From the NCBI GenBank assembly GCA_965248685.1, contig CBDFKC010000003.1:124001-188000 (forward strand): a stretch of DNA of 64,000 nucleotides. Reading direction: 5' to 3'. Positions 42,703-51,279 of this stretch are shown here, in pieces. The DNA comes from VYFG01 sp965248685. GTDB taxonomy: Bacteria; Pseudomonadota; Gammaproteobacteria; Arenicellales; Poriferihabitantaceae. The translations under genes and the position numbers were made by a program. The notes beneath the pieces were generated by a model. The model searched no databases. It worked only from the letters and a program-made list of their open reading frames with translations, and was not told the DNA's origin. Numbering within the stretch: the stretch's first letter is position 1; every line of letters starts with the position of its first letter.

Positions 42703-43995
42703 TCACGTAAACAATCGTTCGGCAGCATCGGGATGAGAAGGGAAATAGTGATGCAAGTAAGTCAAGATGGAATTACCAACACGGTAAATGGCCTCCCCTT
42801 GATCCCCGTTTTGTTTTGTCGCGAATAGCGATTCATGCAATTTACTCTGCATCGAAGAGTGATGAAACCCATGACCGCGTATTTGACCAAATCCATAGTC
42901 AACGCTTTGCAGGCCAATACTTTGAAACCGTCCAAGCATTCTGCAGTGAGCATCAATTAAACCAAAACCATTTCCGATGTTGCCGTCTTTACTAGTGATA
43001 GATTGTGCCAATGCCATCATGCCGCCACATTCGGCAAGTATTGGCCGGCCGGACTTTTGAAACGCCAACAAGCTATCCCGAGTCTGATTGGCCGCGGCAA
43101 TTTCCGCCATATGCAGTTCCGGATAACCCCCTGGCATCCACAGAGCATCACATTCCGGCACTGACTCATTGCCCAATGGGGAAAAATATTCGACGGATGC
43201 TCCACGCTGGCAAAGAAAATCGATATTGGCGGGATAAATAAAGCTGAATGCCGCATCCTTCGCCACTGCAATTTTGCGCCCATGAAGATTACCTCTGGTA
43301 ATCTCTTCGGTTGGCTTCCCTTTAAAGGACACCTCTTGCAAAACGCAATCCAGCTTAAAATCATCTAAACATTGCGCAATACCATCGAGCTGATCATCTA
43401 GTTGCGCCAATTCTCCCGCTGATACCAAACCCAGATGTCGCTCTGGTAAGGCAAAGACATCCTCTCTGCGCACACTCCCGGCGTATCGATCACCAAGAGC
43501 CTCAACCATTAATCGGTGGTGATTGTCACTGCCTACCCGGTTACCGATAACCTGTTGAATTCTTGGAGTGCATCCATAACTCTCTAGTCCGTGGAGCAAT
43601 GCCGATGCGGTCTGGGCGAATTTGGCTACGTTCATAACCAGGGTCACCGGCAATCCAAATAGGTTGGCGAGTTGGGCACTACTTGGCTCGTTGTCATGCA
43701 AACCCATCAGAGATTCCACCAGCAAAACATCACTTTGTCTCGCACCCTCAAATAGTAGTTGCCGACAATGGTCTTGCCCCATCATCCACAAATCCAGGTT
43801 ATAGACCGGATGGCCACTGGCAATCTGCAAAATAGTAGGGTCAAGAAAATCCGGGCCAATCTTAAAAACCCTGACACGCTTTCCCATATTTTTGTATCGA
43901 CGGGCAAGGCCCGCAGTAATGATCGTCTTACCATGGCGCGACGCCGGGGCAGCAATCAGGGTGGCAGGACAGGATGCGGTTGTTGCAAAAGTCAC
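42703..43995 (-). CDS. cobB: Cobyrinate / hydrogenobyrinate a,c-diamide synthase
   Basis: 430 residues, GTG start at 43995 (TFATTASCPATLIAAPASRH). It converts the a and c carboxylates of the corrin ring to amides using glutamine and ATP. The N-terminal ATP-binding domain starts with the P-loop-like IAAPASRHGKTIITAGLARR; then KIGPDFLDPTILQIASG, a family signature. The C-terminal class I glutamine amidotransferase domain has its nucleophile Cys323 in ILAECGGMMALAQ and PGGYPELHMAEIA before it. Whether the substrate is cobyrinate (CbiA) or hydrogenobyrinate (CobB) cannot be read from these motifs and matters for the hybrid-route question. It is divergent from the metal permease gene. Confidence 0.92.
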   Translation of the reverse strand: MTFATTASCPATLIAAPASRHGKTIITAGLARRYKNMGKRVRVFKIGPDFLDPTILQIASGHPVYNLDLWMMGQDHCRQLLFEGARQSDVLLVESLMGLHDNEPSSAQLANLFGLPVTLVMNVAKFAQTASALLHGLESYGCTPRIQQVIGNRVGSDNHHRLMVEALGDRYAGSVRREDVFALPERHLGLVSAGELAQLDDQLDGIAQCLDDFKLDCVLQEVSFKGKPTEEITRGNLHGRKIAVAKDAAFSFIYPANIDFLCQRGASVEYFSPLGNESVPECDALWMPGGYPELHMAEIAAANQTRDSLLAFQKSGRPILAECGGMMALAQSITSKDGNIGNGFGLIDAHCRMLGRFQSIGLQSVDYGFGQIRGHGFHHSSMQSKLHESLFATKQNGDQGEAIYRVGNSILTYLHHYFPSHPDAAERLFT

Positions 43996-44079
43996 TTTAT
44001 GGCGCGCTGGAAAAAGTCACAGGGTGGTAATAAGCGATAGAATTAGTGAAATATATCTGTCAATCAGCGTCTACGTACT

Positions 44080-44754
44080 TTGGATCTCGCCACTTTATAT
44101 TCAGTTCTCGGCCTCGCGTTCGGTCTTGGACTTCTCCACGCGCTAGACGCTGATCACATTATGGCAGTTTCTTCGCTATCCAGTAACACGAATCAACGGT
44201 CCCCCGGATCACTATACAAAATGCTGGGGTTTTGTGGGCGCTGGGCGCTGGGGCATGGCGCAGTATTAATTGCCCTGGCTCTGACATTTTTGCTGTTAAA
44301 ACTGGAATTACCCGCAATAGTACCCGCTATTGCGGAAAAGATGATCGGAATATTGTTGATTGGTATTGGCGGATGGATTCTTTTTAATCTATACACCCGG
44401 CGAATTGCCCTTGAACTGCATCAGCATGATGATGTCACCCATATTCACCTGACCCAGCCAAACCAAAATCATGCTAATCACCCTCCCGTTTTAATCGGTA
44501 TGACCCATGGATTAGCAGGCAGCGCACCGGTACTCGCCTTGATTCCGGTCACCAACCAGACCAGCGCTATGGTTGGGGTATTTTATGTGATTATTTTCTG
44601 TCTCGGGGTATTAGTGTCCATGCTGGCTTTCGGCTTATTTTTTAATCGTCTGCAGAACTGGATTGTGGGATATGGACAGCGTATCTTTCAGGCCAGTCGA
44701 GTGCTGATCGCCACTCTGGCAATCGGTATGGGTGCCTACTGGATCGTCGGCTAA
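44080..44754 (+). CDS. Nickel/cobalt permease-like membrane protein (NiCoT/HoxN type)
   Basis: 224 residues from a TTG at 44080, with about six hydrophobic segments. Near the N-terminus it has LLHALDADHIMAVSSLSS, the H-x(4)-D-H metal-recognition motif of NiCoT permeases, and between helices a His-rich loop (LHQHDDVTHIHLTQPNQNHA). A second conserved region reads IGMTHGLAGSAPVLALIP. It is shorter than classical NiCoTs (about 330-350). Position between cobB and cbiD makes cobalt the likely substrate, supplying the cluster's metal. Alternatives are nickel transport or a sensor. Confidence 0.82.
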   Translation: MDLATLYSVLGLAFGLGLLHALDADHIMAVSSLSSNTNQRSPGSLYKMLGFCGRWALGHGAVLIALALTFLLLKLELPAIVPAIAEKMIGILLIGIGGWILFNLYTRRIALELHQHDDVTHIHLTQPNQNHANHPPVLIGMTHGLAGSAPVLALIPVTNQTSAMVGVFYVIIFCLGVLVSMLAFGLFFNRLQNWIVGYGQRIFQASRVLIATLAIGMGAYWIVG

Positions 44755-44838
44755 ACGACCCCGAAATGATTGCATTGTCTCAGTCTTCCACGTTTGACGG
44801 ATAACAGCTGAAAATTTCGGATCAGTTAAAATTGTCGA

Positions 44839-45936
44839 ATGCGTGAAGAAACCCAGGAACAAAACAGGCCCCTTAAAAATGGGTACAGCACCGGCGCCTG
44901 CGCCACCGCAACCAGTCTGGCCGCTGCTAACCTGTTGTTGACCGGAAAACAGGCGCGGTCAGTCACAATTACCCTACCCAGGGGAGAGTGCGTCCCGTTT
45001 ACATTAACTGAATGCCTGGTGATTTCGGACAAGTACGCTCGCGCCAGCACAACTAAGGATGCGGGAGACGATCCGGACGCAACTCACGGCGCTACGGTGT
45101 TCGCTGAAGTTGAATTATCCGGGGAAAAAGGCGTCAGATTTTTCGCCGCTGAAGGAGTAGGCACGGTGACCCGTGCGGGGCTCATACTTGATGTGGGGGA
45201 ACCGGCAATCAATCCCGTGCCACGAAAAATGATGACTGAGCATCTAGAAACACTGGCGTCAGAGCAGGACTATGCCGGCGGCTTCAATCTACACATTGGC
45301 ATCCGAGATGGCGAACGTATCGCACTCGACACCATGAATGGACGGCTGGGTATTCTCGGCGGCCTTTCGATTTTGGGAACAACCGGAATTGTCCGGCCCT
45401 ATTCGTGTTCCGCTTTTATTGCCTCCATTCACAATTCCATCGATGTCGCCCATGCCAATGGCGTGGAACATATTGCCGCTGCCACGGGTTCCACCAGTGA
45501 AAGACATATACAGGATCGGTTGCAACTGAACGATATGGCCATTGTGGAAATGGGAGATTTTGCTGGAGCGGTATTGAAGCACTTACGCAAAGTGCCTATG
45601 AAAAAACTGTCGATTTGTGGTGGATTCGGCAAGATCAGCAAACTGGCCGCTGGACATAGCTCCCTGCACAGCAAGGACGCTGCCATCGATTTCGACTTTC
45701 TCAGCGAGGTCGCACAGGGTCAAGGCGCAGTCCCTGATCTGGTTCAAGCCATTCGCCAGGCAAATACCAGTTTGGAAGTACTACAACTATGCCAGCAACA
45801 ACATATTCCATTGGCCAATAAGATTTGCGCGGAGGCACAAATGGCCGCGCGCAAAATCAGTCGGAATCACTGCGCAATTGACGTCTATGTCATCGACAAA
45901 AGCGGCACCCCGGTTGGCGAATCGCTGACAATATGA
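44839..45936 (+). CDS. cbiD: Cobalt-precorrin-5B C1-methyltransferase CbiD
   Basis: 365 residues, ATG 44839. The CbiD signature is at the start, LKNGYSTGACATATSLAAAN, and further family segments are GVGTVTRAGLILDVGEPAIN, ILGGLSILGTTGIVRPYSC and AAATGSTSERHIQDRL. It methylates C1 of the ring-contracted intermediate in the cobalt-early (anaerobic) route; the aerobic equivalent is the unrelated CobF, which is absent here. The stop overlaps the next start (ATGA at 45933), so CbiD and CbiJ are translated together. Confidence 0.95.
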   Translation: MREETQEQNRPLKNGYSTGACATATSLAAANLLLTGKQARSVTITLPRGECVPFTLTECLVISDKYARASTTKDAGDDPDATHGATVFAEVELSGEKGVRFFAAEGVGTVTRAGLILDVGEPAINPVPRKMMTEHLETLASEQDYAGGFNLHIGIRDGERIALDTMNGRLGILGGLSILGTTGIVRPYSCSAFIASIHNSIDVAHANGVEHIAAATGSTSERHIQDRLQLNDMAIVEMGDFAGAVLKHLRKVPMKKLSICGGFGKISKLAAGHSSLHSKDAAIDFDFLSEVAQGQGAVPDLVQAIRQANTSLEVLQLCQQQHIPLANKICAEAQMAARKISRNHCAIDVYVIDKSGTPVGESLTI

Positions 45937-46670
45937 AAATACTGGTACTGGGCGGCGTGGCCGAGTCCAAGACTCTTGCCCACCATCTGATTGCGACGGG
46001 TCATAAAGTGATATACAGCATCGCTGGGCTGGTCCGACAACCGAATCTTGATTGCACTGTGCACAGCGGTGGATTCAGTCAATATGGCAGGGACGGAATC
46101 GATGGTTTAGTCACTTACCTGTCTGATCAAAACATTGAATTATTGTTTGACGCAACCCACCCTTATGCTGAAGAAATGTCAGCTAATGCCATGGTCGCGG
46201 CGACTCGCAGGGCCATCCCCTGTTGGCGTTATGCGCGGCCCGGCTGGGATAGAAGTCGCATCAACAATCTTCATTGCTACCGGGAGATGGGTGACTTACT
46301 ACCAATGATTGCTACTTATCAACGCCCATTTTTCTCAATCGGGGTGAGCACTCTCCAGCATGCCGATCTGCGCCCAACGCATCAACGTTGGATTGTACGC
46401 AGTGCGAAACCGTTTCCACCCAGGGACGGTATTATCCAAATCAATGCTATCGGCCCTTTTACCCTGGCAGATGAATTGGCCTTGATGCAGCAACATCGTA
46501 TTGATGCATTGATCAGCAAAGACAGCGGCTGCACTAGAGTCCAGGCAAAAGTAGAAGCGGCCAACCAGTTCAACATCCCGGTGTTTATTCAGGACCGCCC
46601 TATCCTGATTCCAGCGCACCGAGAATTTGCTTCCGTCGAGGCGTCAATTGCCGCGATTGCGTCGTATTGA
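45933..46670 (+). CDS. cbiJ: Precorrin-6A / cobalt-precorrin-6A reductase CbiJ (CobK)
   Basis: 245 residues, ATG overlapping the cbiD stop. An NAD(P)H-dependent reductase of a ring double bond. N-terminal Rossmann-like MKILVLGGVAESKTLAHHL, then VHSGGFSQYGRDGIDGLVTY, the signature LLFDATHPYAEEMSANAM and, near the C-terminus, IDALISKDSGCTRVQAKVEA. CobK and CbiJ are homologous and differ only in the metallated state of the substrate; the neighbour CbiD favours the cobalt form. It is followed by the riboswitch region rather than directly by another gene. Confidence 0.92.
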   Translation: MKILVLGGVAESKTLAHHLIATGHKVIYSIAGLVRQPNLDCTVHSGGFSQYGRDGIDGLVTYLSDQNIELLFDATHPYAEEMSANAMVAATRRAIPCWRYARPGWDRSRINNLHCYREMGDLLPMIATYQRPFFSIGVSTLQHADLRPTHQRWIVRSAKPFPPRDGIIQINAIGPFTLADELALMQQHRIDALISKDSGCTRVQAKVEAANQFNIPVFIQDRPILIPAHREFASVEASIAAIASY

Positions 46671-46694
46671 TGGCTGTTTAGTCCACACAATACC

Positions 46695-46885
46695 CGCTAG
46701 AATCACGCTGTGGTTTGGCGCCGGTTTTCAAGTCCGGCACCAATCTGGGAATACGGTAGGTTTAACTACCAAAGCCGTAGCTGCCCCCGCAACTGTATGC
46801 GTGCGGAACTGGTCTTTCTGCCACTGGCCCTGGAGCCGGGAAGGTGATCAATTCTGATGTACGCAAGCCAGGAGACCTGCCACAA
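46695..46885 (+). ncRNA. Cobalamin riboswitch (B12 element)
   Basis: The conserved core occurs in order: GCCACTG (46820-46826), GCCGGGAAGG (46835-46844) and the B12 box AAGCCAGGAGACCTGCC (46865-46881). A 5' part with a GGTTTAACTACC-type hairpin lies between 46750 and 46775. It is in the + direction, 24 bp after cbiJ and about 120 bp before cbiC. It should repress the cbiC-to-cobN block when adenosylcobalamin is abundant, by sequestering the ribosome site or by a terminator. No second copy was seen before cbiD or cobB. Confidence 0.93.
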
Positions 46886-47004
46886 CGCATTTACATGAAC
46901 CTATTTGTCGGGTGGGACAATCGGAGTCTGCATTTGAAATTTCGCTTTCACTGCTGCATCTGCTTTTCCAGCCCCCGGATTATTGAATTTGTCCCGGTGC
47001 ACTA

Positions 47005-47643
47005 TTGGAAAACTATCTGAAAGATCCCGAAGCGATCGAATCCAAGTCTTTCGAATTGATTCGCAGCAATACTGATTTGTCTGGATTTTCTGAGGAACAA
47101 CAGCAGATCGTCATGCGTTTGGTCCATACCTGCGGGAATCCGGACATCGCCAAACATATAAGGATTAGCGAAGGTGCCATCGCCGCTGGCGTACAGGCCC
47201 TTGAAAGTGGGTGTGCTCTGTTATGCGACGTGGAAATGGTCAAGCATGGATTAACCCGATGTTATCTCGACAATACCGCCCATTGCTTCTTGAATTCCTC
47301 CGAAGTGCCAGGCCTGGCGAAAGCGGCTGGTGAATCTCGCACCATGGCTGCCCTTAAGTTTTGGCGACCACACCTTAAAGGCAGTATCGCATTAATCGGT
47401 AACGCCCCCACCGCGTTGTTCCGTTTGATGGAGATGCTCGAATCTGGAATCGCCAAACCAGCATTGGTGGTTGGCATTCCGGTTGGTTTTGTGGGAGCGC
47501 CAGAGTCAAAGAGTTATCTCTGGGACAACCGCGATAAATTGGGCGTGGAGTGCATTACGCTGCTCGGCAGAACTGGTGGCAGCGCGCTTACTGCGGCAAC
47601 CATGAATACCTTATTTCGATTGCAGCGTGGCCAGCGTTTCTAA
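47005..47643 (+). CDS. cbiC: Precorrin-8X methylmutase / cobalt-precorrin-8 methylmutase
   Basis: 212 residues from a TTG at 47005 (ENYLKDPEAIESKSFELIRS). It moves a methyl group from C11 to C12 to give the (hydrogeno)cobyrinic acid. The catalytic His is His41 in RLVHTCGNPDIAKHI, matching His43 of CobH. Other family regions are LLCDVEMVKHGL and ALIGNAPTALFRLMEM, and VGIPVGFVGAPESK. The first gene after the riboswitch. CbiC and CobH are one family and the name depends on the route. Confidence 0.93.
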   Translation: MENYLKDPEAIESKSFELIRSNTDLSGFSEEQQQIVMRLVHTCGNPDIAKHIRISEGAIAAGVQALESGCALLCDVEMVKHGLTRCYLDNTAHCFLNSSEVPGLAKAAGESRTMAALKFWRPHLKGSIALIGNAPTALFRLMEMLESGIAKPALVVGIPVGFVGAPESKSYLWDNRDKLGVECITLLGRTGGSALTAATMNTLFRLQRGQRF

Positions 47644-47644
47644 A

Positions 47645-48931
47645 ATGTCCAGCTCGCCTACAGTGGCAGCGCAGATAGCCTGGTCCGGCAAAACCGTTGA
47701 CGTGATTAGTCTGGGCTGTGGAGAACAGAGCCTGCTGTCTCAGGAAGCGATCAAGGTCATTGCCGATGCCGAGCAGCTCTATGGGTCAGCCCATCAATTG
47801 GAAGAAGTTGCTCATATCGAAACCCGGGCAGATAAAATTTATTTGCCCTCTCCCTTTTCTGACTTGGGTCAGTTGCTTGAGCAAAACCAGGACAGGCAAA
47901 TTGTGGTGTTGGCGTCGGGGGACGCGCTGTTTTATGGGATTGGATCCTGGTTGATCAGAGCGTTGGGTAGTAGCAATCTGAATTTTTATCCTAATATATC
48001 GAGTATTCAACATTGTTTTCACGGGATTGGTTTACCGTTAGATCAAGCAAAAATTGTCAGTCTGCATGGGCGTCCGCTAGCCGTCTTGCGACGATGTCTG
48101 CGCCATCGACAAGTGTTGGCAGTGTTTACCGACAGCGTTTGTGATCCGAAAGCAATTGCCGGGGAATTATGTGACCAGGGATTCGATGCGTCCACCATAT
48201 GGGTTGGAGAAGCCCTGGGCAGTGGCGAACAGCAAATTGAGAAATACCTGGCCCACGAACTAGTTCGCCAAAACAGACCGTTTCACCCGCTGAATGTATG
48301 CGTCATTGCACTGAGTCAGGACCCCGGAACCACCGATCCATTGCCAACATTTCCCGGCATACCGGATCAGCTCTTTTCAACCGGAGCGGAACCCGGATTT
48401 GGCATGATCAGCAAAAGAGAAGTGCGGCTGACCATATTATCAATGATGCAGCCCTGCCCTGGAGAGATTGCCTGGGACATTGGTGCAGGTTGCGGCAGCG
48501 TAAGCGTGGAATGGGCGAGATGGAATTCCCAGGGGCAGATTTACGCCATCGAACAATCGAAACCGCGGATTGAACATATCGAAATAAACAGCGACCGGTT
48601 TGGTACCGTACTTAACCTCAACCCAATCCATGGGGTGGCGCCGGAATGCTGTCAGGCCCTGGCTGATCCGGACTGTGTTTTCATTGGGGGTAGTGGTGGT
48701 CTCCAAGAAATTCTGCAATTTGCCTGGGATCGGTTAAAACCGGGGGGCAAGCTAGTCGCGAGCGCGGTTACCGCGGCCAGTATCGAGGCGATGGAGCAAT
48801 TTTTAATCAACAAGCCCGGCAGGGAATGGATTCGAATTCAAGTCGACAAAAATCTGCCCGGACAAATTGATACCCGAACCCTTGCCCCTGCGATCATTGG
48901 TAAATGTGTAAAACCAGCCCAACCCATATAA
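47645..48931 (+). CDS. cbiET: CbiET fusion (CobL-like precorrin-6Y C5,15-methyltransferase, decarboxylating)
   Basis: 428 residues from the ATG at 47645, one base after the cbiC stop; the frame opens upstream at 47627. Two domains: an N-terminal tetrapyrrole methylase (VDVISLGCGEQ..., VVLASGDALFYGIGSWLIR, FYPNISSIQHCFHGIGLP), then a C-terminal CbiT-type SAM methyltransferase (SKREVRLTILSMMQPCPGE with GDIGAGCGSVSVEWAR-like motif I, reading WDIGAGCGSVSVEW). This fused form equals CobL of the aerobic pathway and is also common as CbiET. It methylates C5 and C15 and removes the acetate-derived carboxyl at C12. Confidence 0.92.
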   Translation: MSSSPTVAAQIAWSGKTVDVISLGCGEQSLLSQEAIKVIADAEQLYGSAHQLEEVAHIETRADKIYLPSPFSDLGQLLEQNQDRQIVVLASGDALFYGIGSWLIRALGSSNLNFYPNISSIQHCFHGIGLPLDQAKIVSLHGRPLAVLRRCLRHRQVLAVFTDSVCDPKAIAGELCDQGFDASTIWVGEALGSGEQQIEKYLAHELVRQNRPFHPLNVCVIALSQDPGTTDPLPTFPGIPDQLFSTGAEPGFGMISKREVRLTILSMMQPCPGEIAWDIGAGCGSVSVEWARWNSQGQIYAIEQSKPRIEHIEINSDRFGTVLNLNPIHGVAPECCQALADPDCVFIGGSGGLQEILQFAWDRLKPGGKLVASAVTAASIEAMEQFLINKPGREWIRIQVDKNLPGQIDTRTLAPAIIGKCVKPAQPI

Positions 48932-48953
48932 CAATGGAGCATTTAGGCAGACC

Positions 48954-49709
48954 ATGAACCGCCCCGCCAAAGCTGCAGCCGCCGGCACCTTTTTTGGAAT
49001 CGGCGTGGGTCCCGGAGACCCCGAGCTGATTACGCTAAAAGCCCAGCGACTGATCCAGTCCTGTGATTTACTTACCTACCTTCAAAGTGAATCAGGCAAT
49101 GCCATGGCCAGGCAAATCGTTGAACAATGTATCGCTGGTGGATCCAAATCCGGGCAGATAGAACACGGGATAATCATGCCGATGAGTGACAGCAGGGATG
49201 TGGCTAATCAAGTCTATGACGAAGGCGCAAAGATAATCACCGAAACTCTGGACCAGGGAAAAAATGTGGCCTTTTTGTGCCTGGGTGATCCACTGTTTTT
49301 CGGTTCTTTTTCCTATCTTTATCACCGCCTCGGCGATCACTACCACACTGAAATAGTCCCTGGTATAAGTTCTATTAACGCAAGCGCCGCCCTGGTCGGC
49401 AGATCCATCGGGTTGCTGTCAGAGAATATCGCCATTATTTCCGGTCGGCGCAGCGTGGCGGACATACTCAAGACCCTGGTCGAATTTGACAATGTAGTGA
49501 TTATGAAACCAGGGCGTAAGCGCGAGCAACTGCTGGCGCTAATTGCCCAGGCAGATCGAAGCGCAGATACTTGTTATATTGAATACGCGGGTCAACCGCA
49601 GCAGCGAATTGTCCAGGACATCAGTACACTCGAACCAGGTAATGGCCCGTATTTCTCGTTGTTTTTAATTAGCAGGACACGACAGTACTCGGGAGATTCT
49701 GATGCCTGA
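48954..49709 (+). CDS. cbiL: Precorrin-2 C20-methyltransferase
   Basis: 251 residues, ATG 48954. A class III SAM methyltransferase: opening GIGVGPGDPELITLKAQRLI, the NVAFLCLGDPLFFGSFSYLY loop, EIVPGISSINASAALVGRSI and IMKPGRKREQLLALI, all of the CobI/CbiL group. CbiL acts on cobalt-precorrin-2 and CobI on precorrin-2; the sequence alone does not distinguish them. Its end overlaps cbiG by 8 bp (49702-49709). Confidence 0.92.
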   Translation: MNRPAKAAAAGTFFGIGVGPGDPELITLKAQRLIQSCDLLTYLQSESGNAMARQIVEQCIAGGSKSGQIEHGIIMPMSDSRDVANQVYDEGAKIITETLDQGKNVAFLCLGDPLFFGSFSYLYHRLGDHYHTEIVPGISSINASAALVGRSIGLLSENIAIISGRRSVADILKTLVEFDNVVIMKPGRKREQLLALIAQADRSADTCYIEYAGQPQQRIVQDISTLEPGNGPYFSLFLISRTRQYSGDSDA

Positions 49710-50484
49710 TCCCGTTGCCATCGCCATCTTCAGCCTCACCAATAACGGCCAGATTCTGGCTGAGCGTCTGCAAATACTGCTGCCGGACGCGGAGCATTAC
49801 CACAAGCCCTCTAACTTTCAAAGGACCGCGCAGCAAGTCTTCAACGCCGGCAAACAGTGCCTGTTTATTTGTGCAACGGGTATCGTGATTCGCACCCTGG
49901 CACCTGTGCTGCAAGATAAATATTCTGATCCTGGGGTGATCGTTATCGATGATCTGGGGCAATACGTTATTCCCCTGCTTTCGAGTCACGAAGGAGGCGC
50001 AGGGGTATTGGCCGAGTCAATCGCAAAGCATCTCGGGGCCCATAATGTAATAACCTCGGCCAATCGCTATGACCAGCCGATTTACTGCATCGGAATCGGC
50101 AGCGACCGCGGTTGCCCACAAAGTAAAATCCAGGAACTGCTGGCACAAGCCTTCGAGCTACTCGAAACACCAACGCCCATATCGGCCATTGCCAGTATCG
50201 ATATCAAACGGGACGAAGTCGGTATGCTCGCGTTCGCCGCGAGCCATCAGCATCGCCTCGATACCTACGGCCCAGATATCCTGGGTCAGGTCGAAGACCA
50301 GCTTTCCGTCAAATCCGACATCGTGTTTCGCGAGGTCGGTTGTTATGGTGTTGCTGAGGCCGCGGCATTGATTGCGGCCAGGGAGATAACCGGCTTGCCG
50401 GCAGAACTGGTGGTTAATAAATTAAAAAATGATCGAGCCACCCTGGCAATAGCACGCAGTTACAAACAAAAAAAACCCGCCTAA
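49702..50484 (+). CDS. cbiG: Cobalt-precorrin-5A hydrolase CbiG (short form)
   Basis: 260 residues. CbiG opens the delta-lactone of cobalt-precorrin-5A with loss of acetaldehyde and occurs in the cobalt-early route. The N-terminal domain has VAIAIFSLTNNGQILAERLQ, LFICATGIVIRTLAPVLQDK and the DPGVIVIDDLGQYVIPLLSSHEGG-type strand (in part). The C-terminal CobE/GbiG-C domain has IGIGSDRGCPQSKIQELL, IASIDIKRDEVGMLAFA and VGCYGVAEAAALIAAR. The central region of longer CbiGs (about 350 residues) is absent, so this is a minimal two-domain version. Overlaps cbiL and abuts cbiH (TAATG). Confidence 0.9.
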   Translation: MPDPVAIAIFSLTNNGQILAERLQILLPDAEHYHKPSNFQRTAQQVFNAGKQCLFICATGIVIRTLAPVLQDKYSDPGVIVIDDLGQYVIPLLSSHEGGAGVLAESIAKHLGAHNVITSANRYDQPIYCIGIGSDRGCPQSKIQELLAQAFELLETPTPISAIASIDIKRDEVGMLAFAASHQHRLDTYGPDILGQVEDQLSVKSDIVFREVGCYGVAEAAALIAAREITGLPAELVVNKLKNDRATLAIARSYKQKKPA

Positions 50485-51260
50485 TGACCCAATTATTTCT
50501 CGTCAGTACCGGCCCAGGAGACGTTGCCTTGCTGCCTCCCAAAGCCCGGGATGCCATCGCAGCCTGCAGCGACATCGTTGCCTATGGACTGTATATGGAC
50601 TTGCTCAACGACCTGCTCAAAGGCAAACACCGTCATGATCTGCCTCTGGGGGAAGAAACAGCCAGAGCCCGCCTCGCTCTGGACTTGGCCGCATCGGGCA
50701 AGACCACTGCATTATTATCCAGTGGAGATATCGGTATTTTTGCCATGGCCACGCTGGTGTTTGAATTACTTGATCGCCATCTCCAGGGTAAAGAAAATCA
50801 TCCTGAATGGCTGGGTATAGAAATTGAAGTTATTCCCGGGATCAGCGCCATGCAGGCCAATGCCAGCGCAGCTGGCGCACTGCTAGGCCATGATTTTTGC
50901 GCGATCTCATTATCCGATTTGCTCACCCCCTGGGAAACCATAGAGCAACGGATTCGCGCTGCTGGCGCCGGCGACTTTGTCGTGTCGTTTTATAATCCGG
51001 TTTCGAAAAAACGCGACTGGCAGCTGAACCGCGCCAGGGACCTCCTACTTGAATGTCGGCAGGCGGAAACACCAGTAGTATTAGGTCGTAATTTGACCCG
51101 GGGCGACCAGCAACAATCGATTATTACCTTGGGAGAATTAAACGCCACGGAGGTCGATATGTTTACCTGCGTTACGGTGGGAAACCGGGAAACCCGACAT
51201 ATTGTTAGCAATAGCAAGAGCTGGGTGTACACTCCGCGCGGCTACTCCCAGAAACTATAA
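50484..51260 (+). CDS. cbiH: Precorrin-3B / cobalt-factor III C17-methyltransferase
   Basis: 258 residues, ATG 50484 overlapping the cbiG stop. A ring-contraction methyltransferase. Family segments: STGPGDVALLPPKARDAIAA, the YGLYMDLLNDLLKGKHRHDL region, TALLSSGDIGIFAMATLVFE, EVIPGISAMQANASAAGALL and FVVSFYNPVSKKRDWQLNRA. No fused ferredoxin-like or other domain is present. In the cobalt-early route CbiH contracts the ring; in the aerobic route CobJ does so after CobG/CobZ hydroxylation, and neither hydroxylase is here. Confidence 0.92.
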   Translation: MTQLFLVSTGPGDVALLPPKARDAIAACSDIVAYGLYMDLLNDLLKGKHRHDLPLGEETARARLALDLAASGKTTALLSSGDIGIFAMATLVFELLDRHLQGKENHPEWLGIEIEVIPGISAMQANASAAGALLGHDFCAISLSDLLTPWETIEQRIRAAGAGDFVVSFYNPVSKKRDWQLNRARDLLLECRQAETPVVLGRNLTRGDQQQSIITLGELNATEVDMFTCVTVGNRETRHIVSNSKSWVYTPRGYSQKL

Positions 51261-51279
51261 TTTAACAGTACGACCTCAC

